Source: Pseudomonas sputi (GTDB lineage: Bacteria > Pseudomonadota > Gammaproteobacteria > Pseudomonadales > Pseudomonadaceae). Taken from it: a stretch of DNA of 53,354 nt. The notes beneath the pieces are model-generated. The model searched no databases. It was not told the DNA's origin and saw only the letters and a program-made list of their open reading frames with translations. The position numbers and the translations under genes are program-made. The stretch covers positions 1 through 53,354 of the forward strand of contig NZ_BQHI01000031.1 of assembly GCF_021603585.1 (NCBI RefSeq). The letters are read 5' to 3'. Shown piece by piece: positions 1 through 10,564 of the stretch; position 1 is the first letter of the stretch, and each line of letters opens with the position of its first letter.

Positions 1-2
1 AG

Positions 3-206
3 ATCCGCCCGTACGTGATCATCGGCTGCTTCGTGGTCGGCATGATCCTGACCCCGCCGGACATCTTCTCCCAGACCCTGCTGGCCGTGCCGATGTGGAT
101 GCTGTTCGAAGTCGGCATCCTGTTCGGCAGCCTGGTCAGCAAGCGCGAGCGCCCGGAAGAAACCGCCGACGATCACAACGACCAGCCGCCAGCGACTCAG
201 CCATGA
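3..206 (+). CDS. tatC: Sec-independent translocase subunit TatC, C-terminal fragment
   Basis: The window opens inside this gene; only the last 67 codons are present. The visible part contains the final transmembrane hairpin ([16 protein letters not shown], then [20 protein letters not shown]) followed by a charged hydrophilic tail ([12 protein letters not shown]). The TPPD...P(M/L)W(M/L)LFE pattern is typical of the TatC C-terminus. TatC is the twin-arginine signal receptor of the inner-membrane Tat translocase. The stop overlaps the start of rsmE (ATGA), so the two genes are co-translated. The next-gene order rsmE then chemoreceptor follows tatABC in Pseudomonas, which supports the call. Confidence 0.9.
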   Translation: MRPYVIIGCFVVGMILTPPDIFSQTLLAVPMWMLFEVGILFGSLVSKRERPEETADDHNDQPPATQP

Positions 207-910
207 ACCTGCTGCTGCTCGAAGAGGCCGACTTCATCGCGGCCGACCGTGTGGTGCTGCGTGATCGGCGCCTGACCCACCTGCAGGAAGTCCATCGCTC
301 GGAAGTCGGCGACAGCCTGCGGGTCGGTCGCATTGGCGGTCTGATGGGCTCGGCCGAGCTGCTGCGTCTGGACGCGGGCGAAGCCGAGCTGCGGGTCACC
401 CTCGATCAGCCACCGCCAGCCAAACTGCCGCTGACCCTGGTACTCGCCCTGCCCCGCCCGAAGATGTTGCGCCGGGTATTCCAGACCGTGGCGACCATGG
501 GCGTGTCGAAGATGATTCTGGTCAACAGCTACCGGGTCGAGAAAAGCTTCTGGCAGACGCCATTCCTCGAACCGGACGCGATCCGCGAGCAACTGATCCT
601 CGGCCTCGAACAGGCTCGGGATACGGTGTTGCCGGAGATCATCATCGAGAAACGCTTCAAGCCGTTCGTCGAAGATCGCCTGCCAACCATCACCGACGGC
701 ACCCTCGGTCTGGTCGGCCATCCGGGCCACTTCCCGCCCTGCCCCCGCGCCCTGAACGAACCGGTGACCCTGGCCATCGGCCCCGAGGGTGGCTGGATTC
801 CCTACGAAATCGACCTCCTGGCCAAGGCCGGGCTGCAACCGGTGCAACTGGGCGACCGAATCCTGCGGGTCGAAACCGCCGTCACCGCGCTGCTCGCCCG
901 GCTGTTCTGA
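203..910 (+). CDS. rsmE: 16S rRNA (uracil-1498-N3)-methyltransferase RsmE
   Basis: This 235-residue protein has the usual RsmE length. It has an N-terminal PUA-like domain (about residues 1-70) and a C-terminal SPOUT methyltransferase domain. The diagnostic SAM-binding knot motifs are visible: [25 protein letters not shown] in the middle, IGPEGGW near residue 191, and [12 protein letters not shown] near the end. RsmE methylates N3 of U1498 in 16S rRNA of the assembled 30S subunit. I chose the ATG at 203 because it overlaps the tatC stop and gives the canonical MNLLLLE start; an upstream in-frame start at 95 would lie inside tatC. Confidence 0.95.
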   Translation: MNLLLLEEADFIAADRVVLRDRRLTHLQEVHRSEVGDSLRVGRIGGLMGSAELLRLDAGEAELRVTLDQPPPAKLPLTLVLALPRPKMLRRVFQTVATMGVSKMILVNSYRVEKSFWQTPFLEPDAIREQLILGLEQARDTVLPEIIIEKRFKPFVEDRLPTITDGTLGLVGHPGHFPPCPRALNEPVTLAIGPEGGWIPYEIDLLAKAGLQPVQLGDRILRVETAVTALLARLF

Positions 911-933
911 AATCTTCGCCAGACAAAAGGCGT

Positions 934-960
934 TACAGATTGCCATCATGCAGCCGATAC
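934..960 (+). promoter_or_regulatory. Possible FliA (sigma-28) promoter of the chemoreceptor gene
   Basis: GCCGATAC at 953-960 matches 7 of 8 bases of the flagellar sigma factor -10 element GCCGATAA. It sits about 40 bases before the chemoreceptor ATG, a sensible place for such a gene. The -35 side (TTACAGAT at 934-941) is a poor match to TAAAGTTT, so the call rests mainly on the -10. Confidence 0.4.
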
Positions 961-1001
961 CCTCTCCATAAGTCCAATTAGTGGTCCGAGGGAGTCGTCG
1001 C

Positions 1002-2918
1002 ATGTACCGTTGGTTAGCCGAGAGTCTTGGAAACGTCAGCGTTAAACGTAAGCTTGGAATCGGTTTCGGCCTGGTGCTGCTGCTGACCCTGTTGATTACC
1101 TTCACCGGCTGGACCGGCATGAGCGGCATCATCAGCCGGGGCGACAAGCTCGGCTTCATCTCCAGCCTCAACGAGCTGACCAAAGACCTGCGCCTGGCGC
1201 GTCTGGACTATGAAGCCCGCCGTGGCGAACAGGGCCCCGGCGCGGTCAACGACCTGCTCGGCAAACTCGACGGCGGCCTGCAAAGCGCCCGCCAAATGAT
1301 CGAGCAACCGTCCGACGTGGCCATGATCGATCAGCAACTGGCGGCGGTCGCCGAGTACAAACGCGCTTTTGGCGAAATGACTCAGGCCACCGTGCAGCGT
1401 GAAGATGCCCGCAGCAAACTCGGCGCCAGTGCCGACAACGCCGTGGCCAAGGTCAGCGAAGTCGAGAAATCCCTGCTGCAAGGCGACAGCGTTGCGCAAT
1501 TCAACAGCGTGATCGAACTGAGCAAACTGCTGCAGCAGGCGCGCTATCAGGTGCGCGGCTACACCTACAGCGGCAAGGCCGAGGCCGAACAACCGGCGCT
1601 GGATGCCATCGCCGCTGCCCTGAACACGCTTGAAAGCCTGCCGAGCAAACTGCCCGAGCAACACATCGCCAACCTGCAACAGGCCACCGAATCGCTCAAG
1701 GCTTACCGCGCTGCCGTCAGCCAGTTCCGCGACTCCCAGGTCAACAATGCCAAGGCCCTGGCTCGCATGTCGGCTCAGGGTGACATTCTGCTCGACGTCA
1801 GCAAGAAGCTCACGGTGTCCCAGACCATCGTCCGCGACACCGACGCCGCGCACGCCAAGAACATGCTGATGATCGCCACCCTGTTGGCCTTGGCCTTCGG
1901 TCTGCTCGCGGCCTGGGCGATCACCCGGCAGATCATCATCCCGCTGGAGCAGACCCTGAAAGTCGCCGAACGTGTGGCCGCCGGTGACCTGACCCACAAT
2001 CTGGTGTCCCTGCGCCGCGACGAACTCGGTCAACTGCAACGCTCGATGCAGAGCATGACCCAGGGCCTGCGCGAACTGATCGGCGGCATCAGCGACGGCG
2101 TGACCCAGATCGCCAGCGCCGCCGAAGAACTGTCCGCCGTGACCGAGCAGACCAGCGCCGGGGTCAACAATCAGAAAGTCGAGACCGACCAGGTCGCCAC
2201 GGCCATGAACGAAATGGCCGCCACCGTGCAGGAAGTCGCACGCAACGCCGAGGAAGCTTCGGAAGCAGCGGTCGCCGCCGACCAGCAGGCCCGTGAAGGC
2301 GACAAGGTGGTTGGCGAGGCCATTGCCCAGATCGAACGCCTGGCTGCCGAAGTCGGCCATTCCACCGAGGCCATGGGCGAGCTCAAGCGCGAAAGCGACA
2401 AGATCGGCAGCGTGCTCGACGTGATCAAGTCCGTGGCCCAGCAAACCAACCTGCTGGCCCTCAACGCCGCCATCGAGGCTGCCCGTGCCGGTGAAGCCGG
2501 ACGTGGTTTTGCGGTGGTTGCCGACGAAGTCCGCAGTCTGGCCCAGCGCACTCAGAAGTCGACCGAAGAGATCGAAGAGCTGATCGTCGGCCTGCAGAAC
2601 GGCACCCAGCAAGTGGCGACGATCATGGACAACAGCCGCACCCTGACCGACAGCAGCGTTGAGCTGACCCGTCGTGCCGGTGGCTCACTGGAAAGCATCA
2701 CCCGTACCGTTTCGGCGATTCAGGCGATGAACCAGCAGATCGCCGCAGCGGCCGAGCAGCAAAGCGCCGTGGCCGAAGAGATCAACCGCAGCGTGTTGAA
2801 TGTGCGGGATGTCTCGGATCAGACCTCGGCGGCCAGTGAAGAAACGGCGGCCTCCAGCGTCGAGCTGGCGCGCCTGGGCACTCACCTGCAAACGCTGGTG
2901 GGCCGATTCAAGGTTTGA
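1002..2918 (+). CDS. Methyl-accepting chemotaxis protein with helical bimodular (HBM-type) sensor, McpK-like
   Basis: This 638-residue chemoreceptor has an N-terminal transmembrane helix (about residues 20-42) and an all-helical periplasmic domain of about 250 residues, consistent with the HBM fold. A second transmembrane helix (about 285-307, [20 protein letters not shown]) is followed by a HAMP domain. The cytoplasmic signalling domain has the hairpin tip [28 protein letters not shown] near residue 485. The position directly after rsmE is that of PA5072 (McpK, a 2-oxoglutarate receptor) in P. aeruginosa, so a similar ligand is inferred but not shown. The ATG at 1002 follows a GGGAG ribosome site; the upstream GTG at 981 lacks one. 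No CheR-docking pentapeptide is evident at the end (GRFKV). Confidence 0.9.
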   Translation: MYRWLAESLGNVSVKRKLGIGFGLVLLLTLLITFTGWTGMSGIISRGDKLGFISSLNELTKDLRLARLDYEARRGEQGPGAVNDLLGKLDGGLQSARQMIEQPSDVAMIDQQLAAVAEYKRAFGEMTQATVQREDARSKLGASADNAVAKVSEVEKSLLQGDSVAQFNSVIELSKLLQQARYQVRGYTYSGKAEAEQPALDAIAAALNTLESLPSKLPEQHIANLQQATESLKAYRAAVSQFRDSQVNNAKALARMSAQGDILLDVSKKLTVSQTIVRDTDAAHAKNMLMIATLLALAFGLLAAWAITRQIIIPLEQTLKVAERVAAGDLTHNLVSLRRDELGQLQRSMQSMTQGLRELIGGISDGVTQIASAAEELSAVTEQTSAGVNNQKVETDQVATAMNEMAATVQEVARNAEEASEAAVAADQQAREGDKVVGEAIAQIERLAAEVGHSTEAMGELKRESDKIGSVLDVIKSVAQQTNLLALNAAIEAARAGEAGRGFAVVADEVRSLAQRTQKSTEEIEELIVGLQNGTQQVATIMDNSRTLTDSSVELTRRAGGSLESITRTVSAIQAMNQQIAAAAEQQSAVAEEINRSVLNVRDVSDQTSAASEETAASSVELARLGTHLQTLVGRFKV

Positions 2919-2935
2919 GGTAATTCACCCACCCT

Positions 2936-2966
2936 GATCGTTCCCACGCCCCGCGTGGGAACGATC
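2936..2966. repeat. REP-type palindrome
   Basis: This is a near-perfect inverted repeat, GATCGTTCCCACG, with a short CCC/CG centre and a GTGGGAACGATC return arm. It lies between the convergent chemoreceptor and ABC ATPase genes. The same palindrome occurs elsewhere in this window, in the gaps near 16.2, 42.1 and 53.2 kb. It may act as a stem-loop at both transcript ends. Confidence 0.85.
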
Positions 2967-2978
2967 GGTGACGTCGCG

Positions 2979-3713
2979 TTAGAGGACCTGCCGCAAGAAC
3001 GCCTGAGCCCGTGGATCCTTCGGTGCATCGAAGAACTCGGCCGGCGAGGCATCTTCCAGCAGTTTGCCGTGATCGAAGAACAGCACCCGATCCGCCACTT
3101 CCCGGGCGAAGCCCATTTCGTGGGTCACGCAAACCATGGTCATGCCTTCCACGGCCAGGTTCTTCATGACCTCGAGCACTTCACCGACCATTTCCGGGTC
3201 GAGGGCCGAGGTCGGTTCGTCGAACAGCATGACCTTGGGGTCCATCGCCAGCGCCCGGGCAATCGCCACACGCTGCTGCTGTCCGCCGGACAGGCGTGAC
3301 GGGTATTCGCGGGCTTTCTGGGCGATGCCGACCTTCTCCAGCAACGCCAGGGCCTTGGCCTCGCTTTCCTTCTGACCGCGTTTGCGCACGACTTTCTGCG
3401 CCAGGCACAGGTTCTCCAGCACGGTCATGTGCGGGAACAGATTGAAATGCTGGAACACCATGCCGACTTCGCGGCGGTAGGCGTTGACGTCGGTTTTCGG
3501 GTCGGCCAGTTGCAGACCGTCGATGCTCACCGAGCCGGAATCGAATTCTTCCAGACCATTGAGGCAACGCAGGAAGGTCGACTTGCCGGAACCGGACGGA
3601 CCGATCACCACCAGCACTTCGCCCTTGGCCACGGACGTGCTGACGTTATCCACCGCGCGCACGACTTGCCCACGGGTGTCGAAGACTTTTACCAGATCGC
3701 GGACTTCAATCAC
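2979..3713 (-). CDS. Polar amino acid ABC transporter ATP-binding protein
   Basis: This 244-residue ATPase of the GlnQ/GltL family has Walker [11 protein letters not shown]-loop [11 protein letters not shown], signature LSGGQQQR, Walker [15 protein letters not shown] and the switch histidine in CVTHEMGF. It powers uptake of an amino acid, probably glutamate, glutamine or another polar residue. I chose the GTG at 3713 because GGAGG lies about 10 bases upstream; a longer TTG start at 3734 has no ribosome site. The start overlaps the end of the permease gene by 8 bases, so the two are coupled. It is the last gene of a three-gene operon equivalent in order to PA5076-PA5074. The exact substrate cannot be read from the ATPase. 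Confidence 0.9.
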   Translation of the reverse strand: MIEVRDLVKVFDTRGQVVRAVDNVSTSVAKGEVLVVIGPSGSGKSTFLRCLNGLEEFDSGSVSIDGLQLADPKTDVNAYRREVGMVFQHFNLFPHMTVLENLCLAQKVVRKRGQKESEAKALALLEKVGIAQKAREYPSRLSGGQQQRVAIARALAMDPKVMLFDEPTSALDPEMVGEVLEVMKNLAVEGMTMVCVTHEMGFAREVADRVLFFDHGKLLEDASPAEFFDAPKDPRAQAFLRQVL

Positions 3714-4665
3714 TTTGCGCGAGCCTCCGCTCAAGCCGGCTGGCGACTTTCGACAGCGGCAGGTTGATCAACAGGTACAGGCCGGCGACGCAGAACAGGA
3801 TCTCGAACGGCGAGAACGAGGAGGTGATGACTTCACGGCCGCTTTTCAGCAGCTCGGTGATGGCGATCACTGACACCAGCGAAGTGTCTTTGACCAGACT
3901 GATGAACTGCCCGGCCAGCGGCGGCAGCACGCGCTTGAACGCCTGCGGCAGCACCACATGACGCATCGACTGGCCAGCACTCAGACCCAGCGAACGCGCC
4001 GCTTCGTTCTGACCACGGGCAATCGACTGCACGCCGGAACGGATGATTTCCGCCACGTAGGCGCCGGTGAACAGCGACAGCGCGGCGATCCCGGCGAACT
4101 CCCGGGACAGGTTCATTACCGTGCCGATGAAGAAATAGAAAATGAAGATCTGCACCAGCAGCGGCGTGCCGCGCACCAGTTCGACATAGATCGTCGACAG
4201 GTCGCGCAGGGTCGGGTTGCTCGACAGCCGGCACAGCCCGGTGGCCAGACCAATCAGCAGGCCCAGCACGCCGGACACCACCGACAGCCAAAGCGTCGTC
4301 CACAGGCCCCACAACAGCGGACCTGCCGCCCAATGCCGGGTCACGCCCACGACGTCACCTTCGGCCACATCGTCGCCCTGGGCGAATTGCAGGCTGTTTT
4401 CGTCGACGGTCAGGTGCTGCTCGTCACCGGCATCGTTGCGCAGGGTGACTTGCGCGCTGTCGCCTTTGCGCACCAGTTCGCTGACGGTGGAAATGTCGGC
4501 CGCGCGCTGGGTTTCCTCGGCCTGATAGGCGAAGTACTGCGGCACGCGGTTCCAGCGCCATTCGTAGGACATCAGCGACGTGGCGTAATACAGCGCGCCG
4601 GCCAGGCCGACCAGCACCAGCACGGTCAGGACGTGCCAGGGCCATTGGGCTTTTTTCTGTTTCAT
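3706..4665 (-). CDS. Polar amino acid ABC transporter permease
   Basis: This 319-residue inner-membrane permease is of the HisM/GlnP type. It has a first transmembrane helix near residue 15 ([21 protein letters not shown]). A soluble periplasmic-type insert of about 100 residues follows, then the core of about five helices. The ABC permease coupling loop is visible as [22 protein letters not shown]. The family signature [14 protein letters not shown] is also present. The long N-terminal insert is larger than in E. coli GlnP. The ATG at 4665 gives the MKQKKAQW start; upstream in-frame starts would run through a REP element. It pairs with the ATPase downstream and the binding protein upstream. 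Confidence 0.9.
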   Translation of the reverse strand: MKQKKAQWPWHVLTVLVLVGLAGALYYATSLMSYEWRWNRVPQYFAYQAEETQRAADISTVSELVRKGDSAQVTLRNDAGDEQHLTVDENSLQFAQGDDVAEGDVVGVTRHWAAGPLLWGLWTTLWLSVVSGVLGLLIGLATGLCRLSSNPTLRDLSTIYVELVRGTPLLVQIFIFYFFIGTVMNLSREFAGIAALSLFTGAYVAEIIRSGVQSIARGQNEAARSLGLSAGQSMRHVVLPQAFKRVLPPLAGQFISLVKDTSLVSVIAITELLKSGREVITSSFSPFEILFCVAGLYLLINLPLSKVASRLERRLAQSD

Positions 4666-4684
4666 TGAATGTTTCTCTGATTCG

Positions 4685-4809
4685 CTCGTTCCCGCGCTGT
4701 GCGTGGGAATGCATCCTGTGACGCTCTGCGTCACGCTTGCGAAGGGACGCGGAGCGTCCCGGGCGGCATTCCCACGCAGACGGTTCGACGCCTCGACGTG
4801 GGAACGATC
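4685..4809. repeat. REPIN-like doublet in the binding protein-permease gap
   Basis: Two REP palindromes lie about 60 bases apart. The left one is a short form (GTTCCCGCGCTGTGCGTGGGAAT) and the right one a long-loop form (TTCCCACG...CGTGGGAACGATC with an extended centre). Between them are GACGCTCTGCGTCAC and GGGACGCGGAGCGTCCC inverted repeats. In the transcript this block lies just after the binding-protein gene, where a stable structure could protect that mRNA portion and lower downstream permease expression. Confidence 0.8.
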
Positions 4810-4821
4810 GGCGAGCGAGTG

Positions 4822-5619
4822 TTATTCCATGTCCTTGAGCCACTCGGTGCTCTTGAACCACTTGTCATGGATGCGATCGTAGGTGCCGTCTTCGCGGATC
4901 TGGTGCAGGAAGTTGTTGATGAAGTTGAGGCTGTCGTAGTCACCCTTCTTCAGACCGAAGGCCAGTGGCTCGTAGGTGAACGGCTTGTCGAGGAACACCA
5001 GTTTGCCGGCGCCGACCTTGTTCAGCGCGACCACGTTGTACGGGGCGTCGTAGATGAAGGCATCCGCCTTGCCGTTGACCACGTCGAGCACGGCTTCCTG
5101 CTCGTTGTCGTAGCCGTGGTACTTGGCCTTGGAGATCAGTTTCTTGGCGACCATCTCGCCGGTGGTGCCGAGCTTGGAGGTGATGCGGTAGTCGGCGGTG
5201 TTCAGGTCTTTGTAGGACTTGATGGTGCCCTCCAGCTCCTTGCGGATCAGCAGGGTCTGGCCAACCACGATGAACGGTTCGCTGAAGTTCAGGCGCAGGT
5301 TGCGCTCCTGAGTCAGGGTCATGCCGCTGCCGATCATGTCGAACTTGTCGGTCATCAGCGCCGGGATGATCCCGTCGTAACCGGTGGAGACCAGCTCCAG
5401 CTTGACGCCCATGGCCTTGGTCATGGCTTTGAGGATGTCGACTTCGAAACCGATGATTTCGCCGCGCTTGTTGGTCATCTCGAACGGCATGTAGGTCGGG
5501 TCCATACCGACTTTCAACGAACCGCGCTTGACCGCGTCGTCGATTGCGCCGGCCTGCGCCGCATTGACTGCAACCAGTGCCGTGACGCCGACCAGCAGCA
5601 TCGACAGATACTTCTTCAT
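4822..5619 (-). CDS. Periplasmic amino acid-binding protein of an ABC transporter
   Basis: This 265-residue solute-binding protein belongs to the family 3 (GlnH/ArtJ/HisJ) group. It has a clear signal peptide (MKKYLSMLLVGVTALVAVNA, cleavage after AQA). The family motifs VGMDPTYMPFEM and GFEVDILKAM lie near the mature N-terminus. The lobe motifs GIIPALMTDKFDMIGSGMT, LGTTGE and DAFIYDAP follow. The ATG at 5619 follows GGGGA and gives the expected signal peptide; the longer frame from 5733 does not. It is the first gene of the ABC operon. The substrate is probably a polar amino acid; a precise ligand cannot be assigned by eye. Confidence 0.92.
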   Translation of the reverse strand: MKKYLSMLLVGVTALVAVNAAQAGAIDDAVKRGSLKVGMDPTYMPFEMTNKRGEIIGFEVDILKAMTKAMGVKLELVSTGYDGIIPALMTDKFDMIGSGMTLTQERNLRLNFSEPFIVVGQTLLIRKELEGTIKSYKDLNTADYRITSKLGTTGEMVAKKLISKAKYHGYDNEQEAVLDVVNGKADAFIYDAPYNVVALNKVGAGKLVFLDKPFTYEPLAFGLKKGDYDSLNFINNFLHQIREDGTYDRIHDKWFKSTEWLKDME

Positions 5620-5705
5620 CTTCAAGTCCCCAAAACCATTGCGTTTGCGGCGCGAAAACCGACAGAAATGGACAAGATTGTCCGGGTGCGCCAATTCGGG
5701 GACGG

Positions 5706-5733
5706 ATGCTAACGCACTCGTCCGTTTGCACAA
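5706..5733 (-). promoter_or_regulatory. Candidate sigma-70 promoter of the amino acid ABC operon
   Basis: On the minus strand TTGTGC (5733-5728) and TAGCAT (5711-5706) are separated by 16 bases, about 90 bases before the binding-protein start. These match the -35 and -10 elements moderately. No sigma-54 GG-N10-GC pattern was found here. Confidence 0.35.
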
Positions 5734-5756
5734 GGTTTTTTGATCGGTCGGTGCCG

Positions 5757-5810
5757 GATGGGACGCAGAGCCTCCCGGGCTGCATTCCCACGCGGAGCGT
5801 GGGAACGAGT
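5757..5810. repeat. REP-type palindrome with partial second arm
   Basis: ATTCCCACGCGGAGCGTGGGAACGAG forms one hairpin, and GGGACGCAGAGCCTCCC forms a second, imperfect one. The block lies between the ABC operon promoter and the opgH terminator. Confidence 0.75.
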
Positions 5811-5834
5811 GATCCGCGACGCTAATCGGCAGGC

Positions 5835-5862
5835 AAAAAAAACCCCGCTTTCGCGGGGTTCT
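5835..5862 (-). terminator. Rho-independent terminator of opgGH
   Basis: Read on the minus strand, CCCCGCGAAAGCGGGG is followed by eight Ts. It starts a few bases after the opgH stop and ends the opgGH transcript. Confidence 0.93.
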
Positions 5863-5865
5863 TCA

Positions 5866-8436
5866 TCAGGCCGGTTGCGCCTGCAAGCTCACAGGCTTGA
5901 GCGGCAACAGCGGCGCATGGGGATCGGCTTTCACCGAAGCCCGCCAGGCGTCCAGCCACTCGGCGTGCCCTTCGGCCCATACCTGCTCGTGCAGACGGGC
6001 GAGGGCCACCGGATCGCTCAGCAATTGCAGACGATCATGGTTGTTCAGCCCGGCCGGGCCGACCTTGATCGCGTGACGCACACGTTCCTGACGCAGCCAT
6101 TCGATCGGCTCGGCCTGACCGTGACGCGAAGTCGCCAGCGAGCACGCCAAAGCGTTCTGCTGCGGATCGACCACCGCGCGGACGAAACCGTCGTTCAGTG
6201 CATGCCAGCGGTTTTCGTGGGTGTACTGATCGGTGGCCAGCAGCGCCTGTGGCGGATTGTATTCCTCGGGGATGAGGAACAGGCTCTCGTCACGGGATTT
6301 GAGGCCCAGACCGACGCGGCTGGAAATCACCGACACCGGAATCGACAGCATCAGCGAACCGACGATCGGCACCAGCCACCACAGGAAGCTCGGGTTCAGC
6401 CAGATCACCAGCAGGGCCCAGAAGAAGCCCAGCAGCGTCTGCGGACCGTGACGCTTGATCGCTTCGCTCCATGGCGTGGAGTCGTCGTCACGCTGCGGCG
6501 AGTTCCAGGTCGCGGCCCAGCCGAGGAAAGCGGCCAGAACGAAACGGGTGTGGAAAATCATCCGCACCGGCGCCAGCAGCATGGAGAACAGCATCTCCAG
6601 CAGCATCGACAGGGTCACCTTGAACTTGCCGCCGAACTCTTTCGCGCCCTTGGCCCAGATCAGGATGATGCTCAACAGCTTCGGCAGGAACAGCAGCACG
6701 ATGGTTGTCGAGAACAGCGCGATCGCCTTGTCCGGATGCCACTGTGGCCACAACGGATACAGCTGACGCGGTTCAAGGAAGTACTGCGGCTCCATCAGCG
6801 TGTTCACCGCCAGCAGCGCGGTCGACAGCACCAGGAAGAAGAACCACAACGGCGCCGACAGGTAAGACATCACGCCGGTCAGGAACACTGCGCGGTGCAC
6901 CGGGTGCATGCCTTTGACCAGGAACAGACGGAAGTTCATCAGGTTGCCGTGGCACCAGCGACGGTCACGCTTGAGTTCGTCGAGCAGGTTCGGCGGCAGT
7001 TCTTCGTAGCTGCCCGGCAAGTCGTAGGCAATCCACACGCCCCAGCCGGCACGACGCATCAGTGCGGCTTCAACGAAGTCGTGGGACAGGATCGCACCGG
7101 AGAACGCTCCCTTGCCCGGCAACGGCGCCAGGGCGCAGTGGTCGATGAACGGCTTCATGCGGATGATCGCGTTGTGACCCCAGTAATGGGATTCACCCAG
7201 CTGCCAGAAGTGCAGGCCGGCCGTGAACAGCGGACCGTAAACGCGGGTGGCGAATTGCTGCATGCGTGCATACAGCGTGTCCATGCCCGACGCACGCGGC
7301 GCGGTCTGGATGATGCCGGCGTCCGGAGTGGCCTCCATCAGGCGCACCAGACTGGTCAGGCACTCGCCGCTCATCACCGAGTCGGCGTCGAGCACGACCA
7401 TGTACTTGTAGTCACCGCCCCAGCGACGGCAGAAGTCGTCGAGGTTGCCGCTCTTGCGTTTGACGCGACGGCGACGGCGACGATAGAAGATCTTGCCGAA
7501 GCCCTTGGCTTCGCGGCAGACATCCAACCAGGCCTGCTGCTCGGCAACGCAGATGTCGGTGTCGTTACTGTCGCTGAGCACAAAGAAGTCGAAGCGATCG
7601 AGGTCACCGGTAGCGGCGACCGACTCGAAGGTCGCGCGCAGACCGGCGAACACCCGCGGCACGTCTTCGTTGCAGATCGGCATCACCAGTGCAGTACGGG
7701 CGTCTTTGGGAATCGGTTCGTTGCCGGCACTTTTACCGGAGATCCGGTATTTATCGTGGCCGGTGAGCAATTCGAGGAAGCCCATCAGCGCGGTCCAGAA
7801 ACCGGCCGACACCCAGCAGAACAGAATCCCGAACATGATCAGGATGCTGGTTTGCAGCGCATACGGCAGCACTTGCGTGGCGGTTTGCAGCAGCGGTTGA
7901 TGCAGGACTTCTTCCAGATCGACGAACGACCAGCCCTGATACGGCATGATGCCTTTCATGTACCAGCCGGCGACGATGGTCTGACCCAGCATCAGCAGCA
8001 ACAGAATGTAGCGACGGATCGAACCGACCGTGCGCCAGCGCGCCGCCGGCAGCACGTTGGCGTCCTTCGGCGGTTGCGGCGGGTTGGTCCGGCCGGTCAG
8101 GCGGCGCCAGCCACGCACCAGGATGTTGGTGCGCCATGGCTCCGGCACGACCTTGGTCCGACGGATCGGCGGCGTGGCCTTCATGCTGACCCGGCCGCTG
8201 GCGTCGAGCACCAGCATTTCCGCGTCTTGCAGCTCTTCGGCGGTGCTCAGGATCAGGCGCTGGCCGACCGAAGCCTGGGCGGCTTCGGTCGGCGCGTCAA
8301 AGGTCCTGGACGACAGGCGTTCATGCAATTCGCTGAAGGACTGGCAGCCCGCGAGTTCCGCGCGCTGCTCGTCGGTCATCGGCAGATGTGCCAGGTACTC
8401 GGACAGAGTCTCTGGCTGTACTTGAGAGTTACTCAT
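5866..8436 (-). CDS. opgH: Glucans biosynthesis glucosyltransferase OpgH (MdoH)
   Basis: This 856-residue inner-membrane family 2 glycosyltransferase makes the beta-1,2 glucose backbone of osmoregulated periplasmic glucans from UDP-glucose. Two or three transmembrane helices (about residues 140-200) precede the cytoplasmic GT domain. That domain shows [17 protein letters not shown], the metal-binding [10 protein letters not shown], the [14 protein letters not shown] acceptor motif and the [11 protein letters not shown] (RxxRW-type) motif. A C-terminal membrane portion with about five helices follows. The ATG overlaps the opgG stop by 8 bases (GATGAGTAA), so the pair is coupled. The length is close to that of E. 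coli OpgH (847 residues). Confidence 0.96.
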   Translation of the reverse strand: MSNSQVQPETLSEYLAHLPMTDEQRAELAGCQSFSELHERLSSRTFDAPTEAAQASVGQRLILSTAEELQDAEMLVLDASGRVSMKATPPIRRTKVVPEPWRTNILVRGWRRLTGRTNPPQPPKDANVLPAARWRTVGSIRRYILLLLMLGQTIVAGWYMKGIMPYQGWSFVDLEEVLHQPLLQTATQVLPYALQTSILIMFGILFCWVSAGFWTALMGFLELLTGHDKYRISGKSAGNEPIPKDARTALVMPICNEDVPRVFAGLRATFESVAATGDLDRFDFFVLSDSNDTDICVAEQQAWLDVCREAKGFGKIFYRRRRRRVKRKSGNLDDFCRRWGGDYKYMVVLDADSVMSGECLTSLVRLMEATPDAGIIQTAPRASGMDTLYARMQQFATRVYGPLFTAGLHFWQLGESHYWGHNAIIRMKPFIDHCALAPLPGKGAFSGAILSHDFVEAALMRRAGWGVWIAYDLPGSYEELPPNLLDELKRDRRWCHGNLMNFRLFLVKGMHPVHRAVFLTGVMSYLSAPLWFFFLVLSTALLAVNTLMEPQYFLEPRQLYPLWPQWHPDKAIALFSTTIVLLFLPKLLSIILIWAKGAKEFGGKFKVTLSMLLEMLFSMLLAPVRMIFHTRFVLAAFLGWAATWNSPQRDDDSTPWSEAIKRHGPQTLLGFFWALLVIWLNPSFLWWLVPIVGSLMLSIPVSVISSRVGLGLKSRDESLFLIPEEYNPPQALLATDQYTHENRWHALNDGFVRAVVDPQQNALACSLATSRHGQAEPIEWLRQERVRHAIKVGPAGLNNHDRLQLLSDPVALARLHEQVWAEGHAEWLDAWRASVKADPHAPLLPLKPVSLQAQPA

Positions 8437-10243
8437 CGGCAGGCAACTGATAGCTCCAGGTCTCGGTCAGGACTTCTTCAGTCGGCGCCGATTCCGGTGT
8501 GGCTGGGGCCGCGTCTGCAGCGGCTGGCTGCTTGGCGTCTTTGTTGGCCTTGTCCTTGGCATCTGCAACCGGCTTGGCGTCGGCCTGTTTGGCCTCGGCG
8601 GCCTTGGCTTCCTTGTCGGCTTTCTCTTGTTGCTTGGCGGCAACCTTGTCGGCCTTGGCCACCGACGAGTTGGACGTCGGTACCGAAGATTTGGCCAGAT
8701 CAGCGGTGACCGCCGGCCGCACCAGGGCTGCGCGCAGCTCGGTGGACTTGCTCGGGTCCTTGATCTTCATCCGCAGGGTCAGGCGCCAGCCTTTGGTTTC
8801 CGGGTTGTAGCGCACGTTGTTCTCGACCAGTTCGGCGTTGTCGCCGATGCTGACCTGACTGCGAACGTCCGCATCCGGGGCCAGGGCCGCCAGGGACGGG
8901 CCTTCGAAATCGACCAGGTAGGCCACGCTGCCATCCGGCTGACGGATCAGGTTCGACTGCTTGACGTCACCCGTGGAACGCAGGGTCTGCTTGACCCAGG
9001 CGCTGTCCGGCGCGTGCAGCGCGGCCTCGTCGATGGTCCAGTGCATGCGGTAGGCGAAGTCCAGCGGCTGGCCAGGCTCCGGCAGTTTTTCCGGGCTCCA
9101 GAACGCAACGATGTTGTCGTTGGTTTCGTCGGCGGTCGGGATCTCGACCAGATCGACGGTGCCCTTGCCCCAGTCGCCCTTCGGCTCGATCCAGGCACTT
9201 GGACGCTTGTCGTAGCGGTCGTCGAGGTCTTCGTAATGGCTGAAGTCACGGCCACGTTGCAGCAGACCGAAACCACGCGGGTTCTCGACGCTGAAGTTGC
9301 TCACGGCCAGGTGTTTCGGGTTGTTCAGTGGGCGCCAGATCCACTCGCCGTTGCCGGCATGGATCGACAGACCGCTGGAGTCGTGCAGTTCACGACGGTA
9401 GTTGAGCACTTTCGACGGCTGGTTGGCGCCGAACAGGAACATGCTGGTCAGCGGCGCGATGCCGAGCTTGCCGACCTTGTCACGCAGGTACATCTGGCCC
9501 TTGACGTCGACGATGGTGTCGCTGCCCGGACGCAGGATCAGACGGTAGGCGCCGGTCGCACGTGGCGAATCCAGCAGGGCGAAGATCACCAGGTGCTTGT
9601 CCCCCGGCTTCGGCTGCTGAATCCAGAACTCGCGAAAACGCGGGAATTCTTCACCGGACGGCAGAGCGGTATCGATCGCCAGACCACGGGCCGACAGGCC
9701 GTAGGTGTGCCCCTTGCCGACCACGCGGAAGTAGCTCGCGCCCAGCATGGTCATGATTTCGTCTTGCTTGTCCGCCTTGTTGATCGGGTACAAGACACGG
9801 AAACCGGCGTAGCCCAGTTGTTCGGTGGCCTTCGGATCGAACTTCAGGTCGCCGAAATCGAAACGGCTCGGATCGTATTTGATCTCTTCGACGGTGTTTG
9901 CGGTGATTTCGTTGATTTTCACCGGCGTATCGAAGTGCATGCCCTGATGATAGAAGGACAGCTTGAACGGGGTTTTCTGGTCGGCCCATTCGGCTTTTTC
10001 GGTGCGGAAACGAATCTTCTGGTAGTCCGCGAATTTCATATCACGGAATTCGTTCGGCAGGTTGCTGCGCGGGGCTTCGAACTTCTGCCCGGCCAGGTCT
10101 TTGGCCTTGGCCGACACATCATCAAGACTGAATGCCCAAAGCTGGCCGGCGCTGAGCAGGCAGAGTACTGCCGAGCCCGCTACCAGAGCGCTGCGCAAGC
10201 GTTTGGCAGACAATTTTGCTGCATTACAGGGACTAACAATCAC
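8429..10243 (-). CDS. opgG: Periplasmic glucans biosynthesis protein OpgG (MdoG) with Ala/Lys-rich insertion
   Basis: This 604-residue periplasmic protein is needed for glucan backbone branching and release. An N-terminal signal segment ([18 protein letters not shown]) precedes the MdoG domain, which begins [15 protein letters not shown]. Motifs such as [11 protein letters not shown] and ERNP-like [17 protein letters not shown] are conserved. It is about 90 residues longer than E. coli OpgG (511). The extra length is a run of about 72 Ala, Lys, Asp and Gln-rich residues (519-590) placed just before the conserved end [17 protein letters not shown] at 10243 follows GAGGG at good spacing; the longer TTG start at 10270 has none. 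opgH follows with an 8-base overlap. Confidence 0.95.
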   Translation of the reverse strand: MIVSPCNAAKLSAKRLRSALVAGSAVLCLLSAGQLWAFSLDDVSAKAKDLAGQKFEAPRSNLPNEFRDMKFADYQKIRFRTEKAEWADQKTPFKLSFYHQGMHFDTPVKINEITANTVEEIKYDPSRFDFGDLKFDPKATEQLGYAGFRVLYPINKADKQDEIMTMLGASYFRVVGKGHTYGLSARGLAIDTALPSGEEFPRFREFWIQQPKPGDKHLVIFALLDSPRATGAYRLILRPGSDTIVDVKGQMYLRDKVGKLGIAPLTSMFLFGANQPSKVLNYRRELHDSSGLSIHAGNGEWIWRPLNNPKHLAVSNFSVENPRGFGLLQRGRDFSHYEDLDDRYDKRPSAWIEPKGDWGKGTVDLVEIPTADETNDNIVAFWSPEKLPEPGQPLDFAYRMHWTIDEAALHAPDSAWVKQTLRSTGDVKQSNLIRQPDGSVAYLVDFEGPSLAALAPDADVRSQVSIGDNAELVENNVRYNPETKGWRLTLRMKIKDPSKSTELRAALVRPAVTADLAKSSVPTSNSSVAKADKVAAKQQEKADKEAKAAEAKQADAKPVADAKDKANKDAKQPAAADAAPATPESAPTEEVLTETWSYQLPADE

Positions 10244-10564
10244 GAGCAACCCTCGCCGAAAACAGATCAATAAACCAACGGCCAGATGAAGTGCCTGTAA
10301 GGGATGCGGTACAGAAAAACCGACCTTTCAGGACACCCTTGCCAAGTTGGCGAGCATTGTTCCGACTCCGCTGGGTCAAAATGATTCCCCAATCGGATCC
10401 GGACAAGTCTCTACCTAAGTCAAAATGGACCAACGAACGCTGATCCCCGTAGCGCGCGATTATCTAGTAGCCCGCGTGACAACGCATCAGGGGTAACAAA
10501 GTATTTATCGCGAAAATTCCCTGTTTTCAGTCGAAATGCCCTTAAAAAGATGTTTCAGGCGCTT
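10244..10564. other. Intergenic region upstream of opgG
   Basis: This 321-base gap lies between the opgG start and the dtd stop. On the minus strand a GATAAT hexamer (10464-10459) could be the -10 of the opgGH promoter, but I find no convincing -35 at 16-18 bases. No terminator-grade hairpin, REP element, tRNA or convincing small ORF was seen. Confidence 0.4.

Noticed and set aside
5740-8709. A 989-codon plus-strand open frame
   Set aside because: It is antisense to opgH and opgG. It has Arg/Gln/His-rich composition and no family motifs, typical of a GC-rich shadow frame.
10233-10433. A 66-codon minus-strand frame upstream of opgG
   Set aside because: It has no ribosome site or recognisable signal or family, and overlaps the opgG start.
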